64,000 bases of DNA, from NCBI GenBank assembly GCA_947624435.1, contig CANQKE010000001.1, positions 1 through 64,000 on the forward strand, read 5' to 3'. Positions 42,327 to 49,596 of this stretch are shown here, piece by piece. Below the pieces are notes generated by a model. It saw nothing but the letters and a program-made list of their open reading frames with translations. It was not told the DNA's origin and did not search any database. The first letter of the stretch is position 1. The number at the start of each line of letters is the position of its first letter. This stretch comes from an uncultured Ruminiclostridium sp. (lineage in GTDB: Bacteria > Bacillota > Clostridia > Oscillospirales > Ruminococcaceae). The translations under genes and the position numbers were made by a program.

Positions 42327-43286
42327 ATGGCGTATGTAAAATACAGCGGCAGCTTTAACTCTTCAAACGGTACGGACAGGTGCGCGTATTATGTTTACGT
42401 ACCCGCCGAACAGCCGTACAAAGGCATAATCCAGATATCCCACGGTATGCGCGAGTATATGGGACGTTATGATGAATTTGCGGATTTTTTCACCGATAAA
42501 GGCTATATAGTATGCGGCAACGACCATCTCGGTCACGGCAATACCGCGAAAACTCCCGATGATTACGGCTACTTTGCTCCGAAAGACGGGTGGAGCTATT
42601 TGGTAAACGACCTTCACCGGCTTACCCTTATAATGAAAAACAAATACCCGAATCTTAAATATTTGATCTACGGACACAGCATGGGCAGCTTTGTCGCAAG
42701 GCTGTACTGCTCGCGCTTTCCGAAAGTGCCGGACGCCGCTATTTTCTACGGAACAGGCGACGATAAGGCGCTGGCGGAGATAGGAGTGCGCGCGGCTCGT
42801 TCCGCCGTTATGATAAACGGAGAGCGTCATCGAAGCGAACGGCTTAATTCCATCTTATTCGGCGCATATAACGAGCGGATAACTAACCGGCGCACCGATT
42901 ACGATTGGCTGTCTCGCGATGATGAGGTGGTGGACAAATTCATAAGCGACGAGAAGTGCGACTTCATTTTTACCTGCTCGGGGTTTGTAGACCTTACCAT
43001 GCTGTTAAACCGCGTTTCCTCCCAGAAATGGGCGGATCAGATACCGAAGGACCTGCCGATACTGCTCGGCGGAGGTACGGATGATCCGGTAGGCGGCTAC
43101 GGCAAGGGCGTGCTTAAAGTTTTTGAAAAGCTGATAATCAACGGCTGCCGTACCGATATAAAAATTTACCCCGGCGCGCGGCACGAGCTTCTCCACGAGA
43201 TAAACAAGGACGAGGTCTACCACGATATGCTTACCTGGATAGAATATGCTTTGACGCTGGAAAGAAACAGGGGAGATAACTCATGA
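42327..43286 (+). CDS. Alpha/beta hydrolase (monoacylglycerol lipase-like)
   Basis: 319 aa. Serine hydrolase of the Hydrolase_4 type: oxyanion strand I-S-H-G-M near 36-40, D-H-L-G-H-G near 66-71, nucleophile elbow G-H-S-M-G near 112-116, and a late H (A-R-H-E-L near 290) as the catalytic His. Likely hydrolyses lysophospholipids or monoacylglycerols in the cytosol. The ATG at 42327 has GGAGG upstream. Its stop overlaps the nadE start by ATGA. Confidence 0.88.
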   Translation: MAYVKYSGSFNSSNGTDRCAYYVYVPAEQPYKGIIQISHGMREYMGRYDEFADFFTDKGYIVCGNDHLGHGNTAKTPDDYGYFAPKDGWSYLVNDLHRLTLIMKNKYPNLKYLIYGHSMGSFVARLYCSRFPKVPDAAIFYGTGDDKALAEIGVRAARSAVMINGERHRSERLNSILFGAYNERITNRRTDYDWLSRDDEVVDKFISDEKCDFIFTCSGFVDLTMLLNRVSSQKWADQIPKDLPILLGGGTDDPVGGYGKGVLKVFEKLIINGCRTDIKIYPGARHELLHEINKDEVYHDMLTWIEYALTLERNRGDNS

Positions 43287-45190
43287 CGGACGGATATGTA
43301 AAGTCAGCGGCAGCTGCCGTAAGTATAAAAGTTGCAGATGTAGAATACAATACCGCCGCCATTATAAAAAAAGCGCGCGAGTTAGCCGGACAGGGAGTGC
43401 GGCTGGCGGTTTTCCCGGAGCTTTGCGTTACGGGATACACCTGTCAGGATCTGTTTTTCCAGTCCGCTTTGCTGGACGCCGCGGAAAAAGCATTAGAAGA
43501 AATTTCCGCCGCACTTGCTGATCTTGACATGATAACCGCAGTAGGTCTGCCGGTTCGATATAAATCAAAGCTGTATAACTGCGCGGCGGTGCTTTATCAC
43601 GGGCAAACACTCGGTTTTGTGCCAAAGCAGAATCTGCCGAATTATAACGAGTTTTACGAAAAGCGACACTTCGCCGCTTGGAATGACGGGGACGGAGTGG
43701 TAATGCGCGGCGGCGTTCCGTTCGGCAGCGGGATAATATTTGTATGTGACGAGCTGCCGGAGTTTTCTTTCGCAGCGGAGATATGTGAGGACCTTTGGGC
43801 TCCCTGCCCGCCGTCCGGTGCGCTTGCTAAGTCGGGGGCGGCTGTTATTATAAATCTGTCCGCCGGCAATGAGATGACCGGCAAGGCGGATTATCGGCGG
43901 GAGCTTGTCAGCAATCAGTCCGCGCGGCTTATCGCGGGATATGTATATGCTTCCGCGGGAGAGGGCGAGTCAACGCAGGACCTTGTTTTTGCCGGACACA
44001 ATATGATATGTGAAAACGGCGTGATTCTGGCGCAGAGCAAACTGTTTTCCGGCGAGAGCGCCGTCAGCGAGATAGACGTTAAAATGCTGGATCACGAGCG
44101 CAGGAAGAACACCACGTTTTCCGTGGATACAAGCGGGTATACCGTGCGGTTTTCCATGCCGCCGGAAAAGACGACGCTTACAAGATATATCACGCCCGCG
44201 CCTTTCGTTCCCACAGACAGCGGAGAAAAGGACAGACGCTGCGAATTGATACTTACCATGCAGTCGGAGGGATTGAGGAAGCGGCTGGAGCATACCAACA
44301 GCAAGACTGCCGTTATCGGCGTGTCGGGAGGACTGGATTCTACATTAGCTCTCATAGTCTGTGCCAAAGCTATGGAGAGAGCGGGCAGGTCAAACGCCGA
44401 TATACTTGCGGTGACTATGCCGTGCTTTGGCACTACAAAGAGGACGCGCTCCAACGCCGAGCGGGTGTGCAATGCGCTCGGTACTTCCTTCAAAGAGGTG
44501 GATATTACCGACAGCGTAAAACAGCATTTTGCCGATATCGGACATGATATTAACGACCACAGCGTGGTATTTGAAAACGGACAGGCGCGTGAACGCACGC
44601 AGGTGCTTATGGATATCGCCAACCGGAATAACGGTCTTGTTATAGGCACCGGCGACCTGTCGGAGCTTGCGCTCGGCTGGGCTACCTACAACGCAGACCA
44701 TATGTCTATGTACGGCGTGAATTGCTCTGTACCTAAGACGCTTATCCGTCATTTGGTGAAATATTACGCGGATAATACCGATAATAAGCCGCTGAAAGAT
44801 GCGCTTTACGATATACTGGATACTCCGGTCAGCCCGGAGCTGCTTCCGGCGGAAAACGGCGAGATATCCCAAAAGACCGAAGAGCTGGTAGGTCCTTATG
44901 AGCTGCACGACTTTTTCCTTTACTGCGCGATAAGACGCGGATATCCGCCGCGTAAGGTGTACAGGCTGGCTATTTATTCCTTTGACGGGAAATATCCTGC
45001 CGCGGTAGTTAAAAAGTGGCTGTGCATATTTTACAGGCGCTTTTTCTCGCAGCAGTTCAAGCGCTCCTGCCTGCCGGACGGACCTAAGGTCGGTTCGGTG
45101 ACGCTGTCGCCCCGCGGGGATTGGAGAATGCCCAGCGACGCGGTAAGTAAGCTCTGGCTTTCCGAAGCGGAAAATATCGATACCGAATAA
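43283..45190 (+). CDS. nadE: Glutamine-dependent NAD(+) synthetase
   Basis: 635 aa, two domains. The N-terminal carbon-nitrogen hydrolase glutaminase has the Glu (F-P-E-L near 46), Lys (P-K-Q-N-L-P near 114) and Cys (E-I-C-E-D near 167) triad. The C-terminal synthetase starts around 330 with the PP-loop V-S-G-G-L-D-S-T. It amidates deamido-NAD using ammonia channelled from glutamine, the last step of NAD synthesis. Co-transcribed with the hydrolase. Confidence 0.96.
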   Translation: MTDGYVKSAAAAVSIKVADVEYNTAAIIKKARELAGQGVRLAVFPELCVTGYTCQDLFFQSALLDAAEKALEEISAALADLDMITAVGLPVRYKSKLYNCAAVLYHGQTLGFVPKQNLPNYNEFYEKRHFAAWNDGDGVVMRGGVPFGSGIIFVCDELPEFSFAAEICEDLWAPCPPSGALAKSGAAVIINLSAGNEMTGKADYRRELVSNQSARLIAGYVYASAGEGESTQDLVFAGHNMICENGVILAQSKLFSGESAVSEIDVKMLDHERRKNTTFSVDTSGYTVRFSMPPEKTTLTRYITPAPFVPTDSGEKDRRCELILTMQSEGLRKRLEHTNSKTAVIGVSGGLDSTLALIVCAKAMERAGRSNADILAVTMPCFGTTKRTRSNAERVCNALGTSFKEVDITDSVKQHFADIGHDINDHSVVFENGQARERTQVLMDIANRNNGLVIGTGDLSELALGWATYNADHMSMYGVNCSVPKTLIRHLVKYYADNTDNKPLKDALYDILDTPVSPELLPAENGEISQKTEELVGPYELHDFFLYCAIRRGYPPRKVYRLAIYSFDGKYPAAVVKKWLCIFYRRFFSQQFKRSCLPDGPKVGSVTLSPRGDWRMPSDAVSKLWLSEAENIDTE

Positions 45191-45266
45191 TTTTGTTTGA
45201 ATAAACAGCAAAAATCTTGCCGATAATTACCCTGCGGATAAAGACCGCGAAAGGAAGGTACTTATT

Positions 45267-45851
45267 ATGGCAAGATTTTCTGTTTTTGACGGGGCGATGG
45301 TGATAGGGGCGATAGCGTCTGTCGTAGTGGGGAGTTTTACGGCGTTTGCCGAGGACTGCGACGCAAAGCCGGACGAGGTGCTTCGTCTGCATATAATAGC
45401 AAACTCAGACAGCGAGGAGGATCAGTCGTTAAAGTATGATCTTAGAGATCATATGCTGTCGGATTTTTCGGATATATTCAGCGGCTGTGAAAACCTTGAC
45501 GAGGCAAAAGCCGCCGCCGATGAAAATCTTGAGGAAATGCGGCAGTCGGCGCAGGAATTTATATGGCAGCAGGGTTATGACTATACCGTTCAGTGCGAGC
45601 TTACCGACTGCTATTTTACCACGCGGTGCTATGGAAATTACACTCTTCCCGCCGGAGATTATACTGCGGTGCGGCTGATAATAGGCGAGGGCAAGGGCAA
45701 AAACTGGTGGTGCGTAATGTTTCCGCCTTTGTGTCTGCCTGCCGCCGGAGAGTTTTTCACCGACGCGCAGAGCCGGGAAATAGAAAACACCTCTGTTATC
45801 GAACCTAGATTCGCATTGTTTGAATGGCTGCAATCTCTGTTTTGCGGGTGA
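45267..45851 (+). CDS. spoIIR: Stage II sporulation protein R
   Basis: 194 aa. An N-terminal membrane/signal segment (about 9-28) is followed by R-L-H-I-I-A-N-S-D-S near 40-49 and G-N-Y-T-L-P-A-G near 125, then W-W-C-V-M-F-P-P-L-C-L near 147-157, all hallmarks of SpoIIR. The protein is secreted from the forespore and triggers processing of pro-sigma-E by SpoIIGA. AAAGGAAGG precedes the ATG. A clear sigma-F promoter was not found in the 76-bp gap before it. Confidence 0.94.
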   Translation: MARFSVFDGAMVIGAIASVVVGSFTAFAEDCDAKPDEVLRLHIIANSDSEEDQSLKYDLRDHMLSDFSDIFSGCENLDEAKAAADENLEEMRQSAQEFIWQQGYDYTVQCELTDCYFTTRCYGNYTLPAGDYTAVRLIIGEGKGKNWWCVMFPPLCLPAAGEFFTDAQSREIENTSVIEPRFALFEWLQSLFCG

Positions 45852-45871
45852 TCTGAATAAAGAATAAGCAT

Positions 45872-45906
45872 ACGAACGACGGTGTATATTCCGCCGTTCG
45901 TTTTTC
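45872..45906 (+). terminator. Intrinsic terminator after spoIIR
   Basis: ACGAACGACGG pairs with CCGCCGTTCGT (45872-45901, one mismatch), followed by T5. Confidence 0.9.
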
Positions 45907-45935
45907 TTGCTTTTCATCCTAAAATATGTTATACT
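45907..45935 (+). promoter_or_regulatory. Promoter of the LytTR response regulator operon
   Basis: TTGCTT (45907-45912), a 17-bp spacer and TATACT (45930-45935), 30 bp before the start codon. Confidence 0.75.
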
Positions 45936-45964
45936 TTATTCGCTGATCAAAAAGGAGTCTTTAT

Positions 45965-46660
45965 ATGCTTACTATCACCCTATGCGACGATAATGCGCAG
46001 GAGCGCGGATACATAAAGTCCCTTGTTCTCGGCTGGGCGGAACAGTCGGGGAACGGGGCTTATGTGCATGAATATCCGTCCGCGCAGCCGCTGCTGTTCG
46101 CATACGAAGATGACCCGCCGGATATTTTGCTGCTTGACATCGAAATGCCGGGAATGAACGGGGTAGAGCTTGCGAAAAAGCTGCGCGCTCGCCAACAGAC
46201 TGCACAGATAATTTTCATAACCGGCTATCCTGACTTTATCGCGGAGGGCTATGAGGTCGAGGCGCTGCACTATCTTTTGAAACCGGTCAATCCGGAAAAA
46301 TTGTCCGAGGTGCTTTATCGCGCGGCGGCTAAAATTTCACAGACCGAGAAGAAAATTTTAGTGCCGCATGACGGCGGCGAGGTCGCTTTGCCAATCAGCG
46401 AAATACACTTTATCGAGGCGCAGCGGCAGTATTGTGTTATCTGCGCGGCTTCGGGCGAGTATAGGCTGAAAACGCCGATATCCGAGCTTGAAACGCGGCT
46501 TGACGGATACTTTCTGCGGGTACAGCGGTCGTTTATAGTAAATCTTCGAGAGGTTTTACGGATAAACCGCACCGAGTTAATATTAAAAAGCGGCGCGGCA
46601 GTACCTATAAGCAGAGGTATGGCAAAAACGGTAAGCAAAAAAATAATTGAGCATTTTTAG
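45965..46660 (+). CDS. LytTR family response regulator
   Basis: 231 aa. An N-terminal receiver domain has the acidic pair D-D at 8-9, the phospho-acceptor in L-L-L-D-I-E-M-P-G near 54-62 and the Lys in L-L-K-P-V near 108. The C-terminal LytTR DNA-binding domain (about 130-231) has F-I-E-A-Q-R-Q-Y and F-L-R-V-Q-R-S-F-I-V-N. Such regulators bind tandem direct repeats, and a pair spaced by 21 bp lies before the exporter genes downstream. AAAGGAG precedes the ATG. The kinase gene follows, separated only by leader repeat copy C. Confidence 0.93.
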   Translation: MLTITLCDDNAQERGYIKSLVLGWAEQSGNGAYVHEYPSAQPLLFAYEDDPPDILLLDIEMPGMNGVELAKKLRARQQTAQIIFITGYPDFIAEGYEVEALHYLLKPVNPEKLSEVLYRAAAKISQTEKKILVPHDGGEVALPISEIHFIEAQRQYCVICAASGEYRLKTPISELETRLDGYFLRVQRSFIVNLREVLRINRTELILKSGAAVPISRGMAKTVSKKIIEHF

Positions 46661-46665
46661 GTGAT

Positions 46666-46790
46666 AAGTCTTAAAAATAAATTTTTAAGACTGTGAGTTT
46701 TGCGCTTTGCTGAGTACGGTCAGCAATTTTGCTTCGCAAAACCGCACAAAACTCGAAAGGAGAAGCTTCTTTGCAAGCATAGTGATAAAT
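46666..46790 (+). repeat. Dispersed structured leader repeat, copy C (long form)
   Basis: It fills the whole gap between the response regulator stop (46660) and the kinase ATG (46791). Parts in order: hairpin of 11 bp with loop TAAA (46667-46692), TTGCTGA/TCAGCAA, TTTTGC/GCAAAA, GCACAAAAC arm, GAAAGGAG ribosome site, GCTT-AAGC hairpin, then ATG. The internal ATG seen in other copies is ATA here, so only the downstream ATG is conserved. Confidence 0.85.
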
Positions 46791-47468
46791 ATGCTGTTTG
46801 AAAGAATAATAAACCGTAGGATAGAAAGATACCAGACCGAACTTTTGCAAAAATATTGCGACGAGGTGGAATCCATGTACCGCAAAATGCGAGGCTGGCG
46901 GCATGACTATCACAATCATATCCAGGCTATGCAGGCTTCTATGGCGCTGGGAAAATACGACGAGGTCAACCGCTATCTTTCCGACCTCAACGATGATCTT
47001 ACGAACGTTGATACGGTCATAAAGACAGGGCGGGTGATGGTGGACGCTATCTTAAACGGTAAGCTGAACATCGCCGCACAAAACGAGATACCTGTAAATG
47101 CCAAGGCGAAGATCCCCGACGGCACGCCTGTTTCGGATATAGACCTTTGCGTTATCATAGGTAATCTTTTGGACAACGCCATAGAGGAAAATAAGCGCCT
47201 TGACAGCTCTCCCCGCTTTATTCGTGTTTACATAGGAAGGAAAAATACACAGTTTTATCTTTCGGTGACGAACGCGGCAGGCAAGAAACAGCCTAAAAGC
47301 GCGGCGGGCTATTCCTCCTCAAAAGGGGTAGAACACGGCTTCGGACTTGCGCGTGTGGAGGCGGTCGTGAAAAAGTATGGCGGTTATTTCTCGGCAGACA
47401 GCGAGGACGGCGGGTTCACGGCGGAGATACTTATACCGCTGGAGAATAATGATCAGGCTGCGGAGTGA
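46791..47468 (+). CDS. GHKL-type sensor histidine kinase, soluble (no sensor domain)
   Basis: 225 aa. A short coiled N-terminus leads to the phospho-acceptor box W-R-H-D-Y-H-N-H near residues 42-49, and a GHKL ATPase follows with the N-box G-N-L-L-D-N-A-I-E near 124-132 and a late G-F-G-L-A-R near 185. Partners of LytTR regulators usually have six membrane helices before this part; here none is present, and the leader repeat ends exactly at the ATG. Either it senses through a separate membrane protein or it is a truncated kinase. Its last codons form the left arm of a terminator. Confidence 0.85.
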   Translation: MLFERIINRRIERYQTELLQKYCDEVESMYRKMRGWRHDYHNHIQAMQASMALGKYDEVNRYLSDLNDDLTNVDTVIKTGRVMVDAILNGKLNIAAQNEIPVNAKAKIPDGTPVSDIDLCVIIGNLLDNAIEENKRLDSSPRFIRVYIGRKNTQFYLSVTNAAGKKQPKSAAGYSSSKGVEHGFGLARVEAVVKKYGGYFSADSEDGGFTAEILIPLENNDQAAE

Positions 47469-47484
47469 TTTTCGCAGCCTTTTT
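47456..47484 (+). terminator. Intrinsic terminator overlapping the kinase stop codon
   Basis: GGCTGCG (47456-47462) pairs with CGCAGCC (47473-47479), followed by T5; the kinase TGA is in the loop. Confidence 0.88.
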
Positions 47485-47553
47485 GCATTTCGTACCACAA
47501 AATTTGCATTTCGTACCCCGGATAAACATTTTTGATTTTTTATATGCTATGAT
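47482..47553 (+). promoter_or_regulatory. LytTR-type direct repeats and promoter of the ABC exporter genes
   Basis: TTTGCATTTCGTACC occurs twice, exactly, at 47482-47496 and 47503-47517, a 21-bp period placing both on one face of the helix. A -10 (TATGAT, 47548-47553) lies 30 bp downstream without a good -35, as expected for an activator-dependent promoter. Binding by the LytTR regulator encoded upstream is inferred. Confidence 0.65.
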
Positions 47554-47567
47554 AGGGTCAAGAGGAT

Positions 47568-47649
47568 AAAGTTTTGAAAAATAAATTTTCCGGACTTTGC
47601 GTTTTACAAAACTTGAAAGGAGAGCTTCTTTGCAAGCATGGTGATGAAA
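47568..47649 (+). repeat. Dispersed structured leader repeat, copy D (short form)
   Basis: Same short form as copy B: GAAAAATAAATTTTCCGGAC hairpin region, TTTGCGTTTTAC, AAAACTTGAAAGGAG ribosome site, GCTT-AAGC hairpin, internal ATG at 47638 and gene ATG at 47650. Confidence 0.82.
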
Positions 47650-49479
47650 ATGTCAAAAAAGAAAAAAGAAAAGGAGCAAAAGCATAAACCGAAATACGGT
47701 ATGTTTTCCTGCGTGAGGTATATCTACCGCATTTTATGGGAAAACGAGCGGTTTTTGGTGTTCGTGGGGCTGGCGATCGTGCCGTTGTCGCTTTTGGCGG
47801 CGGCATTCGGACTATACGCGACTCCCGCGATAATTGACGCCCTCGGCAGCTACTCCGATTTCGGATATATCGCGCTCGTTGTTGCGGGGATAGTTTTAGC
47901 TCGCGCAATAGTAAGTACCGCAAACGGAATGATCCAAATGCTCGTCGACCATTCCGAAAACCACATCATGGCGCTTTTGTCGTATAAATCTATCGAGGCG
48001 TTGAGGCTTTGCGACTACTGTCTTCATTACGACGTAAATCACCGCGCGATCTGCGAAAGGGCGGGCGCGGGTGTTAGGGATCACTCTCACGCCACCCACT
48101 TCCCGATGATTTTCGCCGAGACCGTCGGGGAGATAATTAAATTCTTCCTCTTCGGCGCGACGGTGTCAATGCTCCACCCCGCGCTGGTACTGCTGCTTAT
48201 CGTCGGTGCGATAATCGACCGCAGAATGTCAAATTGGCAATGGCGCAAACATTATGAAGAGCGGGACGGGCGCAACGCAGCCGAGCGCAAGCGGGACTAC
48301 ATTTCCTCGAACATCACCCGAGACCTCGGCTACCAGAAAGAAATTCGGCTTTACGGCATGGCAAAGCCGCTTTCCGAGCGGTTTTCAAGGCATATCGACG
48401 AGTGCCTCGGGTGGCAGAAAAAGCATGAGCGCCGAGGGTTTCTGGCATCTCTGTCAGGCTTTGTCACGGTGCTTTTGCGAGACGGTTTAGCTTACGCGAT
48501 ACTTATATATAAAGCGCTTTCGGGCGAGGTAGACGCGGCGCAGTTTGTCCTCTATTTCTCCGCGATAAGCTCTCTTGCGGGACTATTGGGAGGTATGGCA
48601 TGGCGGTTCCAGCAAATCAAGGAGGGTTCGGCGCAGATAAGCGACATTCGTGAGCAGATAGAATACGAGGGAAAGCTCAACCTCGGCGAGGGTATCGCGC
48701 TGCCGAAAAAGCCGTTTTCTATTGAGTTTAGGGACGTCACGTTCAAATATCCGCAGGGCGAGAAAAATGTCTTGGAGCATGTTTCGTTTAAGATAGAGCC
48801 GGGCGAAAAGATAGCGCTTGTCGGCTTAAACGGCGCGGGAAAGACCACGCTGGTAAGAATGATGTGCGGACTGATCCTGCCCGACGAGGGAGAGGTGCTG
48901 CTCGACGGCCACACCCTCTTTGAATACAACCGCGATGAGATGTATTCGCTGTTCGGGCTTATCCCGCAGAAATACAGCCTGCTGCCTGTATCGCTTGAAA
49001 AGAACATCGCCTGTACCGTAAACGAGGAGGAGATAGACCGCAAAAGGCTCGAGCGCGCGGTCGAGCTGTCGGGCTTCAAAGAAAAGGCGGAAAGTCTGCG
49101 GCTCGGCTTAAAAACGCCCTTAGACCGCACGGTAAACGACGACGCGGTAGATCTTTCCGGAGGGGAAAAGCAAAGGCTGCTGCTTGCAAGGCTGATTTAT
49201 AAAGACCCGCTTTGTATGATCTTGGACGAGCCGACTGCGGCGCTTGACCCGATAGCGGAGGACAAAATGTATCGCCGCTACAACGACATAGCGAAAAATT
49301 CCACCTCGATATTTATTTCCCACCGCCTCGCCTCCACCCGATTTTGCGACAGGATATTTTTACTGGACGGCGCAAATTTTGCCGAGGTAGGAACGCACGA
49401 CGAGCTTATGGCAAAGCACGGAAAATACCGCGAGCTGTTCGACGTTCAGGCAAAATATTATCAGGAGGTTAAGTCTTAA
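47650..49479 (+). CDS. ABC exporter half-transporter (membrane plus ATPase), first of pair
   Basis: 609 aa. A basic N-terminus, about six membrane helices to residue 330, and an ATPase with Walker A G-L-N-G-A-G-K-T-T near 393, signature L-S-G-G-E-K-Q near 500, Walker B M-I-L-D-E-P near 520 and the H-loop S-H-R near 555. Exports an unknown substrate, presumably as a heterodimer with the next gene. The ATG at 47650 is the one conserved at the end of all five leader repeats; the ATG at 47638 is in frame too. Its last two codons and stop (A-A-G-T-C-T-T-A-A) belong to leader repeat copy E. Confidence 0.88.
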   Translation: MSKKKKEKEQKHKPKYGMFSCVRYIYRILWENERFLVFVGLAIVPLSLLAAAFGLYATPAIIDALGSYSDFGYIALVVAGIVLARAIVSTANGMIQMLVDHSENHIMALLSYKSIEALRLCDYCLHYDVNHRAICERAGAGVRDHSHATHFPMIFAETVGEIIKFFLFGATVSMLHPALVLLLIVGAIIDRRMSNWQWRKHYEERDGRNAAERKRDYISSNITRDLGYQKEIRLYGMAKPLSERFSRHIDECLGWQKKHERRGFLASLSGFVTVLLRDGLAYAILIYKALSGEVDAAQFVLYFSAISSLAGLLGGMAWRFQQIKEGSAQISDIREQIEYEGKLNLGEGIALPKKPFSIEFRDVTFKYPQGEKNVLEHVSFKIEPGEKIALVGLNGAGKTTLVRMMCGLILPDEGEVLLDGHTLFEYNRDEMYSLFGLIPQKYSLLPVSLEKNIACTVNEEEIDRKRLERAVELSGFKEKAESLRLGLKTPLDRTVNDDAVDLSGGEKQRLLLARLIYKDPLCMILDEPTAALDPIAEDKMYRRYNDIAKNSTSIFISHRLASTRFCDRIFLLDGANFAEVGTHDELMAKHGKYRELFDVQAKYYQEVKS

Positions 49480-49596
49480 AAATAAATTTTTAAGACTGTG
49501 AGTTTTGCGCTTTGCTGAGTACGGTCAGCAATTTTGCTTCGCAAAACCGCACAAAAACTCGAAAGGAGAAGCTTCTTTGCAAGCATGGTCATAAAA
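49471..49596 (+). repeat. Dispersed structured leader repeat, copy E (long form)
   Basis: Nearly identical to copy C over 125 nt. It begins inside the upstream ABC gene, whose stop codon (TAA at 49477-49479) lies within the first hairpin, and ends at the next gene's ATG, so it makes up the entire intergenic junction. Confidence 0.87.

Noticed and set aside
45195..45227. Sigma-F promoter before spoIIR (GTTTGA and GCCGATAAT)
   Set aside because: Only partial matches to the consensus and the spacing is too long.
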